From Polytrichum commune (lineage: Eukaryota; Streptophyta; Polytrichopsida; Polytrichales; Polytrichaceae), in the NCBI GenBank assembly GCA_950295325.1, contig OX485806.1, positions 55,979,169 to 56,043,168 of the forward strand: a DNA stretch of 64,000 nucleotides, given 5' to 3'. Each line of letters begins with the position of its first letter. The first letter of the stretch is position 1. Of the stretch, positions 20,156-33,147 are shown in pieces. Both the position numbers and the translations under genes were made by a program. The notes beneath the pieces were generated by a model, which saw nothing but the letters and a program-made list of their open reading frames with translations, did no database searches and had not been told where the DNA came from.

Positions 20156-23100
20156 GATGCTCTCAATTCTGAGAGCCTACATGTGTGAACCTCTCAACTT
20201 GGATTCAAGGCTTCAATGGTTGTGTGGTTTGGATGATCTCAATTCTGAGAGCCTACTTGTGTGAATTAGATTCTCAACTTGGATTCAGGTCTTGAATTGT
20301 TGCGTGGTTTGGATGATCTCAATTCTGAGCGCCTACATGTGTGAACTAGATTCTCAACTTGGATTCAGGTCTTGAATTTTGTGTTTTTCTGGATGCTCTC
20401 AATTCAGAGAGCCTACATGTGTGAGTCAGATTCTCAACTTGGATTCAAGTCTTGATTGGTTGTGTGCTTCGGATGGTCTCAATTCCGAGAGCCTACTTGT
20501 GTGAACTAGATTCTCAACTTGGATACATGTATTGAATTTCGTGTTTTTTTGGATGCTCTCAATTCTGAGAGCCTACTTGTGTGAACCAGATTCTCAACTT
20601 GGATTCAGGCCTTGAATGGTTGCGTGGTTTGGATGATCTCAATTCCGATAGCCTACTTGTGTGAACCAAATTCTCAACTTGGATTCAGGGCTTGAATGGT
20701 TGTGTGCTTTGGATGATATCAATACCGAGAGCCTACATGTGTGAACCAGATTCTCAACTTGGATTCAGGGCTTGAATGGTTGTGTGCTTTGGATGATCTC
20801 AATTTCGAGAGCCTACTTGTGTGAACTAGATTCTCAACTTGGATTCAAGTCTTGAATGGTTGTGTGCTTTGGATGATCTCAATTCCGATAGCCTACTTGT
20901 GTGAACCAAATTCTCAACTTGGATTCAGGGCTTGAATGGTTGTGTGCTTTGGATGATATCAATACCGAGAGCCTACATGTGTGAACCAGATTCTCAACTT
21001 GGATTCAGGGTTTGAATGGTTGTGTGCTTTGGATGATCTCAATTCCAATAGCCTACTTGTGTGAACCAAATTCTCAACTTGGATTCAGGGCTTGAATGGT
21101 TGTGTGCTTTGGATGATCTCAAATCCGAGAGCCTACTTGTGTGAACTAGATTCTCATCTTGGATACAGGTCTTGAATTTTGTGTTTTCTTGGATGCTCTC
21201 AATTCGGAGAGCCTACATGTGTGAACCAGATTCTCAACTTGGATTCAGGGCTTGAATGGTTGTGTGGTTGTGTGGTTTGGATGATCTCAATTCCGAGAGC
21301 CTACTTGTGTGAACCAGAATCTCAACTTGGATTCAAGTCTTGAATGGTTGTGTGCTTTGGATGATCTCAATTCTGAGAGCCTACTGGTGTGAACCTGATT
21401 CTCAACTTGCATTCGGGACTTGAATGGTTGCGTGGTTTGGATGATCTCAAATCCGAGAGCCTACTTGTGTGAACTAGATTCTCATCTTGGATACAGGTCT
21501 TGAATTTTGTGTTTTCTTGGATGCTCTCAATTCGGAGAGCCTACATGTGTGAACCAGATTCTCAACTTGGATTCAGGGCTTGAATGGTTGTGTGGTTGTG
21601 TGGTTTGGATGATCTCAATTCCGAGAGCCTACTTGTGTGAACCAGAATCTCAACTTGGATTCAAGTCTTGAATGGTTGTGTGCTTTGGATGATCTCAATT
21701 CTGAGAGCCTACTGGTGTGAACCTGATTCTCAACTTGCATTCGGGACTTGAATGGTTGCGTGGTTTGGATGCTCTCAATTCCGAGAGCCTACTTGTGTGA
21801 ACTAGATTCTCAACTTGGATTCAAGTCTTGAATGGTTGTGTGCTTTGGATGATCTCAATTCCGAGAGCCTACTTGTGTGAACTAGATTCTCAACTTGGAT
21901 TCAAGTCTTGAATGGTTGTGTGCTTTGGATGATCTCAATTCCGATAGCCTACTTGTGTGAACCAAATTCTCAACTTGGATTCAGGGCTTGAATGGTTGTG
22001 TGCTTTGGATGATATCAATACCGAGAGCCTACATGTGTGAACCAGATTCTCAACTTGGATTCAGGGCTTGAATGGTTGTGTGCTTTGGATGATCTCAATT
22101 CCGAGAGCCTACTTGTGTGAACTAGATTCTCAACTTGGATTCAAGTCTTGAATGGTTGTGTGCTTTGGATGATCTCAATTCCGATAGCCTACTTGTGTGA
22201 ACCAAATTCTCAACTTGGATTCAGGGCTTGAATGGTTGTGTGCTTTGGATGATATCAATACCGAGAGCCTACATGTGTGAACCAGATTCTCAACTTGGAT
22301 TCAGGGCTTGAATGGTTGTGTGCTTTGGATGATCTCAATTCCAATAGCCTACTTGTGTGAACCAAATTCTCAACTTGGATTCAGGGCTTGAATGGTTGTG
22401 TGCTTTGGATGATATCCATACCGAGAGCCTACATGTGTGAACCAGATTCTCAACTTGGATTCAGGGCTTGAATGGGTGTGTGTTTTGGATGATCTCAATT
22501 CTGAGAGCCTACATGTGTGAGTCAAATTTTCAACTTGGATTCAGGTCTTGAATGGTTGTGTGTTTCGGATGCTCTCAATTCCGAGAGCCTACATGTGTGA
22601 GTCAGATATTCAACTTGGATTCAAGTCTTGAATGGTTGTGTGCTTTGGATGATCTCAATTCCGATAGCCTACTTGTGTGAACTAGATTCTCAACTCCGAT
22701 TCAGGTGTTGAATGGTTGTGTGTTTGGGATGCTCTCAATTCCTAGAGCCACCTTGTGTGAACCAGATTCTCAACTTCGATTCAGGTGTTGAATGGTTGTG
22801 TGTTTGGGATGCTCTCAATTCCGAGAGCCTACATGTCTGAACTAAATTTTCAACTGGGATACAATTGTTGAATTTTTTGTTTTTTTGGATGCTCTCAATT
22901 CCGAGAGTCTACTTGTGTGAACTAGATTCTCAACTTGGATTCAGGGCTTGAATGGTTGTGGGCTTTAGATGATCTCAATTCCGAGAGTCTACTTGTGTGA
23001 ACCACGTTCTCAACTTGGATTCAAATCTTCAATGGTTGTGTATTTCGGATGCTCTCAATTCCGAGAGCCTACTTGTGTGAACCAGATTCTCAACTCCGAT

Positions 23101-25596
23101 TTAGATGTTGAATGGTTGTGTGTTTGGGATGCTCTCAATTCCGAGAGCCTCCTTGTGCGAACCAGATTCTCAACTTCGATTCAGGTGTTGAATGGTTGTG
23201 TGTTTGGGATGCTCTCAAATCCGAGAGCCTACTTGTGTGAACCAGATTCTCAACTTCGATTCAGGTGTTGAATGGTTGTGTGTTTGGGATGCTCTCAATT
23301 CCGAGAGCGTACATGTGTGAACTAGATTCTCAACTTTGATTCAGGTGTTGAATGGTTGTGTGTTTGGGATGCGCTCAATTCCGAGAGTCTACTTGTGTGA
23401 ACCACATTCTCAACTTGGATTGAGGGCTTGAATGGTTGTGTGTTTTGGATGCTCTCAATTCCGAGAGCCTACATGTGTGAACTAAATTCTCAACTGGGAT
23501 TCAGTTGTTGAATTTTGTGTTTTTCTGGATGATGTCAATTCCGAGAGTCTACTTGTGTGAACCACATTGTCAACTTGGATTCAGGGCTTGAATGGTTGTG
23601 TGCTTTGGATGCTCTCAATTCCGAGAGCCTACATGTGTTAACTAAATTCTCGACGTGGATTTAGTTGTTGAATTTTGTGTTTTTTTGGATGCTCTCAATT
23701 CCAAGAGTCTACTTGTGTGAACCACATTCTCAACTTGGATTCAGGGCTTGAATGGTTGTGTGCTTTGGATGCTCTCAAATCCGAGAGCCTACATGTGTGA
23801 ACTAAATTCTTAAGTGGGATTCAGTTGTTGAATTTTGTGTTTTTTTGGATGATGTCAATTCCGAGAGTCTACTTGTGTGAACCACATTCTCAACTTGGAT
23901 TCAGGGCTTGAATGGTTGTGTGCTTTGGATGATCTCAAATCCGAGAGCCTTCTTGTGTGAACTAGATTCTCAACTCCGATTCAGGTGCTGAATTGTTGTG
24001 TGTTTGGGATGCTCTCAATTCCGAGAGCCTACTTGTGTGAACGAGATTCTCAACTTCGATTCAGGTGTTGAATGGTTGTGTGTTTGGGATGCTATCAATT
24101 CCGAGAGCCTCCTTGTGTGAACTAGATTCTCAACTTTGATTCAGGTGTTGAATGGTTGTGTGTTTGGGATGCTCTCAATTCCGAGAGCCTACATGTGTGA
24201 ACTAGATTCTCAACTGGGATTCAGTTGTTGAATTTTGTGTTTTTTTGGATGCTCTCAATTCCGAGAGTGTACTTGTGTGAACTAGATTCTCAACTTGGAT
24301 TCAGGGCTTGAATGGTTGTGGGCTTTAGATGATCTCAATTCCGAGAACCTACTTTGTGTGAACCACATTCTCAACTTGGATTCAGGGCTTGAATGGTTGT
24401 GTGCTTTGGATGCTCTCAATTCCGAGAGCCTACATGTGTGAACTAAATTCTGAACTGGGATTCAGTTGTTGAATTTTGTGTTTTTTTGGATGATGTCAAT
24501 TCCGAGAGTCTACTTGTGTGAACCACATTCTGAACTTGGATTCAGGGCTTGAATGGTTGTGTGCTTTGGATGCTCTCTATTCGGAGAGCCTACTTGTATG
24601 AACTAGATTCTCAACTGGTATTTAAGGCTTGAATGGTTGTGTGCTTTGGATGATCTCAAATCCGAGAGCCTACTTGTGTGAACTAGATTCTCAACTCTGA
24701 TTCAGGTGTTGAATTGTTGTGTGTTTGGGATGCTCTCAATTCCGAGAGCCTACTTGTGTGAACGAGATTCTCAACTTGGATTCAGGTGTTGAATGGTTGT
24801 GTGTTTGGGATGCTCTCAAATCCGAGAGCCTACTTGTGTGAATCAGATTCTCAACTTGGATTCAAGTCTTGAATGGTTGTGTGTTCGGGATGCTCTCAAT
24901 TACGAGAGCCTGCTTGTGTGAACCAGATTCTCAACTTGGATTCAGGGTTTGAATGGTTGTGTGCTTTTGATGATCTCAATTCCGAGAGTGTACTTGTGTG
25001 AACTAGATTCTCAACTTGGATTCAGGTCTTGAATTTTTTTATTTTTTGGATGCTCTCAATTTCGAGAGTCTATTTGTGTGAACCAGATTCTCAACTTAGA
25101 TTGAGGGCTTGAATGGTTTTTGCTTTAGATGATCTCAATTCCGAGAGTCTACTTGTGTGAACCACATTCTTAACTTGGATTTAGGGCTTGAATGGTTGTG
25201 TGCTTTGGATGCTCTCAATTCCGAGAGCCTACATGTGTGAACTAGAGTGTCAAGTTGCATTCAGGTCTTGAATGGTTGTGTGTTTTGGATGCTCTCAATT
25301 CCGAGAGCCTACATGTGTGAACTAAATTCTCAACTGGGATTCTGTTGTTGAATTTTGTGTTTTTTTGGATGCTCTCAATTCCGAGAGTCTACTTGTGTGA
25401 ACCACATTCTCAACTTGGATTCAGGGTTTGAATGGTTGTGTGCTTTGGATGATCTCAATTCCGAGAGCCTACATGTGTGAACTAGATTCTCAACTTTGAT
25501 TCAGTTGTTGAATTTTGTGTTTTTTTGGATACTCTCAAATCCGAGAGTCTACTTGTGTGAACCAGATTCTCAACTTGGATTCAGGGCTTGAATGGT
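20156..25596 (+). repeat. 80-bp satellite array, right block
   Basis: About 68 monomers, the longest block. It contains a 240-bp higher-order unit (GATAGCCTACTTGTG and GATATCAATACCGAG variants at 20,641, 20,881, 21,938 and 22,178). It also has a near-exact 328-bp duplication (21,258 versus 21,586) marked by an 8-bp expansion in GGTTGTGTGGTTGTGTGG. From about 22,680 a third monomer variant with CTTCGATTCAGGTGTTGAAT dominates. The block ends abruptly at the truncated LTR at 25,597. Confidence 0.95.
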
Positions 25597-26505
25597 TGTG
25601 AGTGAGGCTTGGTGTGAAGTTGTGTTTAGGCCTTAGGCTTATGTGGTGTAGTTAATTAGAAGCTTAGCAGCATGAAGGAAATTCTTTGGTTAGGTGAGTG
25701 TAGCATGTGGTGGACCAAGGGGAGCTCCTTGAATTTAAATATTTGAATTGGGATCCACCCTGTTGGTTTAGGAGTTTAAGGCTTGGCAGATAGGATAAGA
25801 GCCTACGAAGTAAGGAGAGGATCGAGGGGCTTACTTAGCGGATAGGATAAGAGCCTACGAAGTAGGAGATGATCAAGGGGCTTACTTAGCGGATAGGATA
25901 AGAGCCTACAAAGTAGGAGAGGATCGAGGGGCTTGTCTTGAGCTTTGAGGGGTGCTCACCCCTTCCTTTCCCCTATATATTCATTTCTCTCACCTTCTTC
26001 ACTCACTTGTGTTCCTATTCACTCTCTCTTCCTTCGCGCTCTTCCATATTGCACGTGTGGGTGCACACGTGTGTGTGGGCACATGAGCATGTTGTATTGA
26101 GAGGGGAGTGTGGGTAAAGGGGAGAGGTTCATACAAGGCCTCCTTACCCTCTCCCTTCCCCTCTCCTTCTCTCTCTCTCCCTCTTGTTGTTCCTCTCATA
26201 GAATTGATTTTTAGAATTAGAGTTGTGTGGGAATTAGTAGAAGGATTAGTGGAATTAGTACAATTCGTAGAGACTTGTAGGGGACTTAGTAAGGTTAAGT
26301 GTAGTAGTTGGTCGACCCTTGAGAAGGCCAATGCTCTACCTATTCAAGAGACTAGCATTAATAAAACATCATGATTTCAAGTGAGTTGGGAGCTTGTTGA
26401 GATGGAAGTACATTCCATGTTACCACGAGCTTTGGTGTGACACATGTGATTCTCAAAACCATCACCCGGACTAGGACGCTTAAGGGTGGTGGGTTTGGCC
26501 TCACA
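25597..26505 (+). mobile_element. 5'-truncated LTR, third copy of the gag-protease family
   Basis: The sequence from GAGTGAGGCTTGG onward matches the interior of LTR copies A and B and ends TTTGGCCTCACA at 26,505. The left part of the LTR and all internal sequence are missing. It keeps GGTGCTCACC upstream of a TATATAT (25,974-25,980) and an AATAAA (26,360-26,365). A piece of about 51 bp is triplicated at 25,789-25,941 (GATAGGATAAGAGCC at 25,789, 25,841 and 25,892), which is single in copy A. The short LTR peptide is only a remnant here (ending at 26,374). Confidence 0.8.
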
Positions 26506-26707
26506 TTTAGGTTGAAAATATGTTTTGGAGAAGTTTTGAGAAATTTGGTATGGAGGGGGGGTTTTGGAACCGAGAGGGTGGAGGTTGTGTAGACTAGTTA
26601 TACTTGACTGGTTATATGTATGTGTGTTTGATTGATTGAAATTAAATTTTGGAAATGTTTTGAAAAATTTGGTGGGTTGTGTCTTAAGTTGTGTTTCATG
26701 TATGTAG

Positions 26708-29700
26708 GCATCACAGTCTTCTGATCTTGCTGGATCTCGGGGCATTCAATGAAAGATCACGATGTTCAATTGGTGTCTCCTATGGTACTCGTTCCGGCTT
26801 TTGGTGACTGCTTACAGGGATAGGTGTTTGATTCATGGAACTTTTGTTAGGATTTTTGTGTTGAAACATTTTTTTTGCAAATTCTTGTATGTTTGATTTT
26901 CTTGTTATATTGTCATTCTTTGTTTGATATGTCTAGTAGAATGATGTATTGGTTGTACCAAATTCCCTACGACCTCTAACTAAGTCAAATCCGGATGAGA
27001 CTGAGTTTTTGATACGGAGATCAGAGAAAGAAGAGTCCAACACCGTGATTCATTGGGTTCGATTCAAACCTATTGGGAAGTCATGTTATTTTTTCCATTG
27101 TGCCGCTTGTGATGTCTTCTTCTTATTCGGCTCATCAACAACGTTGATGTCGTTCGTTTGGTAAATGAGTTCGTGATGCGTTATCGTGATGATGACCGAG
27201 CTATGTACGTCTCTCCATACAACAACCTCGATGAGGTCTTTCATGTCTCCGACAACATCAAGGCCTCTTGGAGTTTATTATGGCGGGAGACCAATTATGA
27301 GTTTGATGCCATTCTCCAAAAAGACTCCGACCTTGCTCACTTTGTAGACAAAATGTTCTACGTGTGGGAGGGGAACCATCGGTTGACAATTTGATTGAGA
27401 CACATCAACAAATATCATTCGTTGGACAAGGATTGACACATCTTTGTTGATTGTATTGTCGTGGACCCAAGAAATTGCATCCCCGTCTTCTTTAATGCCA
27501 TTAACAACATCAATTGGAGAGTTTTGGCATTTTTTTAATTTTTTGTTTTTTTCTGTGTTACATTTTTTTCGTTTAGATCCACGAAGCATGACCACGTTAA
27601 AAACAACCTCCCCGCCAAATTATTTCGCATTTAGACGTTTGGAAATATGAAGCTAGAGGAGTTTAAAGACCTCATTTCCGTCTCCGACTATAAGATGTGC
27701 GAGTCCAAGATGGAGAAGAATCCTACTTGGTATTTCTTTAACATTAGACGTTTTAGTTAAATTTTTGTAAAAGATAAATTTTCGTTTTTATTTTCCTTGA
27801 ATTTTCTTCTTCCCAGTTTATGACCGTTTTTTTATCCTCTCCTTTGTTTGTTTTAGAAAGAGTTATCCAAGTTGGCGGATACCGTAGCAAGGTTGTATCG
27901 TGAGGCCACTCCTGAGGCTCTCAAATATGCTCCTGAGATTTGGGATGCTATAACAAAACCCAAGATAGGTTGATCAAAAACATTCAATTTTGGAACTTTG
28001 AGAAGATCATTTCCATCGCCCACAAGGACAAAGGCAATGACTTCTTCCACGAGGTGCCTATCATATCTTTGTGTTTTTATTTTGTTTTTCATTTTCCTAT
28101 AATTTGTTGTACTTGATGTTTCTTTCTTACATATCACTATTCTATGTTGCAGATTGACAATCATTTCTCCACCTTCCTCATCACAGATATGACAATCGAG
28201 AAACTCCAAAAGTTGGCCACCATACATGTGGATGCCCACTTCAAGACCCAATGGCTTCGATGATGGAACTCCCCCGCCAAGGTCAAAAACAATAAAACAT
28301 TTCCCTTGGTTTTTCTTCTTAGGGACAAAGTCCACGAAAACTAGCTCAACAAAGCTTCATTTTCGGCTCAGGTGCATCTACAACTTTCCTTTATCTATTT
28401 GTTCATTTCTCTACTTCACATTTCTAACTATCGGTCTTTCTTATTATAGTTGGAAAAAGGGTTGAGGTTGAGATTGCATCATTTGAAAATGAGTGTTTCG
28501 TTGACATCGAGTGGGGTTATACGGAGGAAATTTTGCAACCCACCAATTATGTTGAGCATTGGAGGCTCATTTTGTGGGACAAGGCTTCTCGGGTGTATTT
28601 TGACAAAAAAAGAGTTTTGAAATTAATTAAAGGCCTTGATCTCATGGAGTTTGAGGAAGGCCCTATAGCAATCAAACATGTCGCTTACCAGTAATATTTT
28701 AAGTTGTCATTTAGTCTATTGTGTATTTGTTTTTTTTTTCCACCACCGTTTTCTTGTCTGATGTTCTTCATTTTGCATGTACATTTGCCGTGAACTCGTT
28801 GTGAAGAATGCTCTGCCTTCTTCGAACTTGCCCAATTTCCTTGTGGATTGGGTCGATATCAACTCCAATCTTTGTGTATATATGGGCATGCAACTTGCAA
28901 AGTTTCCACACATGCACTTGGTGGTTGGTGGTTGGTACTTGGATTGTTTTCGTGGATTCGTGCCCAAGGTGGAAGAAGTCCTTTACAACAACCTTGTAAG
29001 CTCTGCCCGTAAGGTGATTGAATTAAAAGAAGAGCCGGAAGAAGATAATCCCGCTCTTCCATTCGATGAGAAAGAGGTTGCATCGATCAAAGACAAGGCT
29101 AAGGGTAAGAAGGTTGTTGCCCATGTTTTATTTCAAGTATCTACTCGTTCTTTCACAAAGGCCTCAGTTCAACGCATTGTTGCTCCAGCCACCACCGTGG
29201 TTGGAAATCCAACCGCCACTCCTTCTTCCCCTGCCCCCGATCCTGGTGCTGCTCCATCGCAATCATCCCATTGGTGCCTCGCAAGAGGAAGGCTGTTGCA
29301 CCGGATACATCTGCAATTTCCTCAGAGAGGTCATCTATTTTTTCTTTGGTTAGGGAATGTAAACATGGGAGAGCTCATTGAGGATCTCATGAAGACCAAG
29401 GTTCCCCCTTCGGCCTACCGCTGCATACAAGAATTCCTAACCAAGGTTTGTATGTCGTTTTTTTTTTCTCCATTCATTTTATGGAATTCAATATATATTT
29501 TCTCATATAATTCTATCTTGGTTTTTAATTTGCAGGTTGGAGCGGGCCGTTGATATGTTCTTTGCAAGTGTGCCCGAGAATTTGCATGTGCCAAGGATCT
29601 CGGCCTCATCTTCGGATGTTTTTGTGTGGAACAAGCGATCTTCCACATACTTTAAGGTTTTGTTTGCATTTGCAAATGCCAACCTCCATGACGACGGCGT

Positions 29701-30815
29701 CATTGTCTTTGCGCATTGCGTTGATCCTGATGTCTCTAGATCAATTTATAATTGGACGCACAGTGAGGACTTCTACGTTGCCAAAGATTGGTTTGGCATG
29801 AATTACCTTGATCTCTTGTCTCCTACGAATCCTACTGAATTGGTAAATTCTTGTAGTCTTCATTTTTTCTAATACCCTTTTCTTTTGCATGCATGTATTA
29901 CTAACTCTCCCTTGCATATTTCATGTAGACCGCAAGTTCTTCATCAAGGTCCTTGTGCGTAATGAATCCATTTTGAATGTCCATACCTCAAATGTTTAGG
30001 ATATGGGTTACAATCTCAAGAGAGATGGTTGGCTCAACAACTTCACCGATGAGAAGAATCAAGCGATGAGGGATGATGGGGTGCCTTGGAGAGATGCTCT
30101 TGAAAAACACCACGAGTTCTTCTCCATCATTTTCTCCGCCCTCACGAACAAGGATGACATTATTATGAATTGGCAATGTGGCGTCGGTTTGTTCTTTATC
30201 TCTTTGAATTTCATCTTTTTGTTTGTTTGTTTTTTAATTTTTAATTTTTTTTCTGCATTTCTATTCATTTTTTAATTTGCATATTTTTGTTTTTTTATGT
30301 TCTAGGGGGTTTTGTCATTGCTTGCTGTTCCATTCAACACCATATTGTGGTGCTTGAATCGGACATCATATTTTCAAGTCTCTCCTCCTTCCCATGCGTG
30401 AGCATGAATAGGAGCACATTTCCCGGAAAATTGCCCCACAACGGGGGTCCGTTTTTGCTCCTTCACCCGGAAGATGGCGAAGCGGAATTTTGAGTTACTA
30501 TGTGCGTAAGTTCGATGTTGTCTATATAATCGGATTGTAGTTTTTTGCATGTGCTCATGTTTATTTTTGTCAGCTTGTATGTTCAGAGTTCCAAAATAAA
30601 ACCCGATCCGTGTCCTCAATGTGGACATGTTTGCAACCCCTTCAACGACGTTTGAGATCCCTTTGTATGCTGTTGAGCTTGCCCATCCTTTTGCAGAGGC
30701 ACCGTCCCCACCTCCTTCTCACACCCGACCTTTCAACAAACTAATCTTGGATTTCCTAGACATAGAGGCCGAGCAGGGCGAGGATAGTGATAAACATGAT
30801 AGTCCAAATTGTTGA
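26708..30815 (+). pseudogene. Multi-exon pseudogene, ParB-like plus amino-methyltransferase-like (copy 2)
   Basis: This copy is collinear with copy 1 over eleven exons: 26,708-26,784; 26,940-27,516; 27,577 to about 27,771; 27,857-28,053; 28,153-28,371; 28,450-28,690; about 28,780-29,445; 29,536-29,842; 29,929-30,186; 30,306-30,505; 30,587-30,815. It keeps the 3' end lost from copy 1: the frame closes with ...DKHDSPNC and TGA at 30,813-30,815. Motif I is better preserved here (NWQCGVGGFVIAC across the exon 9/10 junction). VWEGNHRL is present, but the following residues are interrupted by TGA. Lesions include frameshifts in exons 1, 2, 4 (one base lost near 27,959), 6 and 9, several in-frame stops, a lost donor after exon 2 (GG-AG for G-GT), a lost acceptor before exon 7 and a 38-bp deletion near 29,552 just before the putative motif IV. 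There is no family C insertion. I do not recognise a named gene. Confidence 0.7.
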
Positions 30816-31640
30816 TTAGACCTCGCGGGTTTGGAGACTCAAACTTGTATGCTATGTTTTTATTTGAATTTGTTTATTTTGTTTCCATCTACCTTTTGCA
30901 AATGCCCATTCCAATCGTTCTTTATCTTATGTTGAGGTTTCATTCCGTTTGCTGACATCAACCCTAATTTAATCCTAAATCATATAGAAACCATACTACA
31001 AAAACTTTCATAAGAAATACATTCTTCCACGACTTCACGTTCTATCTGCTGGTGGAATTAGATTAAGTTATAATCTCCACGGGATTGGGGTACCTTTTCA
31101 ACAAATTGAACTCATAAGATCTCAAAATTCCGTGGTCATAGGCACTCCTTCTATCAAATTTGTCCATCATAATTCAAATTCTTTGCTCTCCAAAATTTGC
31201 TTTCAGCTCTCTGCTATACGCTCTACGTAGGAGAATTTGGATTTGGCTAAGGCAAATATTCTATTCATGTGTTTTTTCTTCATGTACGTATGTAGGTGTC
31301 AAATAGTTCTTTCATGTGACCATGTAGGGATTTTGTTTAGCCAAAATTGGGTGGTGTGGGGGTGGGTTTAGCTTTAATGGTGTTGTCATTTGCCACTTAA
31401 TCAACTATTTCATTGCTTATTATGCCGGAGTGTGGCTTTACATTTTGATTAGTAATTTTGTGGGTAGTCCATTGTATTTGGTTGAAAATGGCAAAGATGA
31501 GTTTCTCCAGGTGATGATGTTGTGACAATGGGTGTCTCATATGATAAGAATTTAAATTTATGTTGTTGAGGTTGTTAGTGACTATGAATGTGTCATGGGA
31601 TTTAAGTCTTGTAGCGGATATGGCAAGTAATATGGTGTAT
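30816..31640. other. Unannotated spacer after pseudogene copy 2
   Basis: AT-rich sequence follows the stop of copy 2 (likely former 3' UTR and beyond). It contains no recognisable gene or repeat. Confidence 0.4.
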
Positions 31641-31834
31641 TGTCGCGCACCTCTCCATGAGGAATGCCCAAAACACCATGGGCACAATGGGGACCCCGGA
31701 GTGACACTCGGAACTTGTGGCGCCGTTGGTGAGAGGGCCCAAGTGATCCTAGTGTGGGCGAGGCCCCCGAGCGTTAAGAACGCTTCCCACCCACGGAGAC
31801 TAGGAGGCACGAGGGTAAGGCCATATGCTATGCG
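31641..31834 (+). mobile_element. Family C element, left piece split by a nested insertion
   Basis: It starts TGTCGCGCACCTCTCC as in the copy at 6,997 and stops after GCTATGCG. The remainder of the element resumes at 36,678. Left 194 bp plus right 778 bp (excluding the 5-bp duplication) gives 972 bp, matching the 973 bp of the intact copy. Confidence 0.9.
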
Positions 31835-32430
31835 TGTTGAGTACAACATTATCTAAGAAGAAAACGTAGCTACTGGCATTAGGAAGACAAGGGGGATCAC
31901 AAATTGAAGAGGAGAGAATCTGGTGCGAAGAGGAACCAAAACAGTGAGAGCTTGAGCGGGAGAAATGACTCTCGGAGACGAAGCAACCTCGGCCACGGTA
32001 ATAGATTCCCCTTTCACGGAGGTAGAAGGAAAACACGCGGTCATAGGGTCCCTTATCCACGGCTATAGGACCATCAGCGTTTAGTGAAGGAAATCTTAGG
32101 ATTTTGTTTAAGGACCATTATGTAGGAATGTAAGGACTTATTATAAGGGTATTAAGGGGTATATAGGACTATGTCTTGCATTCAATATAAGGGAATTTTG
32201 GAATGATCAACCAATTATGTATATTTGGTTATCAAGAAATGACTTATCTAATTTATTATGTAGCCACGGCAAGGATATAGTGAAATCTTAAAGATACGAA
32301 CATTATAGTGGTATAACGATTATAACCGTTTGTGTTAAGTACTATCTACAAACGTCATAGATAGATAGATATTTAGGGAAGTGGAGTTAACAACCACTTT
32401 AAATGTAGATTTTGGATAGTAAGAAAATAC

Positions 32431-32439
32431 TATATAAGG
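32431..32439 (+). promoter_or_regulatory. TATA box in family D LTR-like element
   Basis: TATATAAGG lies 0.6 kb from the start of the element in an AT-rich region, with CACCTCATTTCAATACGACG downstream. This fits an LTR core promoter. It is prediction only. Confidence 0.4.
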
Positions 32440-33147
32440 CAAGGAGTTTTTAGGGACTAACACCTCATTTCAATACGACGAAGTTATCTTAAGATTGAGT
32501 GTCAAAACCACTTGAGCTTATTTTGTACCTCTCATTTTGGAGCATTATTGCAATATACTTATTTTTTCCACAAATACGTGTGACCTCTCTTTTCTCTCTC
32601 AATTAGACTTATAAGTTGCTAAGCGGTACTTGTGTTACTTGAGTGATTAAGCAACCGAGAGAATAGTAGACTCTTTCGAGCAAGAACTCAAAAGAATAGT
32701 GTGAGGGTGAGAACAAAGCTCTCAAGGATATTCGGAGAATCAATGGAACTTTGAGAGACATCGTGATGTTGAATTGAACTTCGACTCATACGACTTGAAT
32801 AGAGAGAACAAGTTTGTCCTACAAAGTGGAAATTATAATTGAACTCCTCAAAAGGTAAATATATAATAGGGATTGAGTGATTAAGATTGAGTTATAAAAA
32901 TTATACACATGTCTTGAATAATTATGAGTGAGTCTTTTAAGGTTTACTAAACTCTTTTAAGAAGATATATGATTAAATGAAGAGAAAAGTATTAATGTAA
33001 ATTACATATTTGATTCGTATACGTGATACCTATTTTGTGATTTATGCATGAATATCGAACTTATTCTATGCTTAAATGAGTTGTAAAGATATTGATTAAT
33101 ACATCAAAGTTTGATGAATGAATTAAGATTGACTATTGATAAACTAC

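Noticed and set aside
22969-23271. 100-codon open frame in the satellite (MISIPRVYLCEP...)
   Set aside because: Repetitive translation of the 80-bp monomer; no independent evidence of coding.
10600-25596. Possible CRISPR array because of regular 80-bp spacing
   Set aside because: The whole 80-bp unit is repeated without unique spacers and the setting is eukaryotic; it is a satellite.
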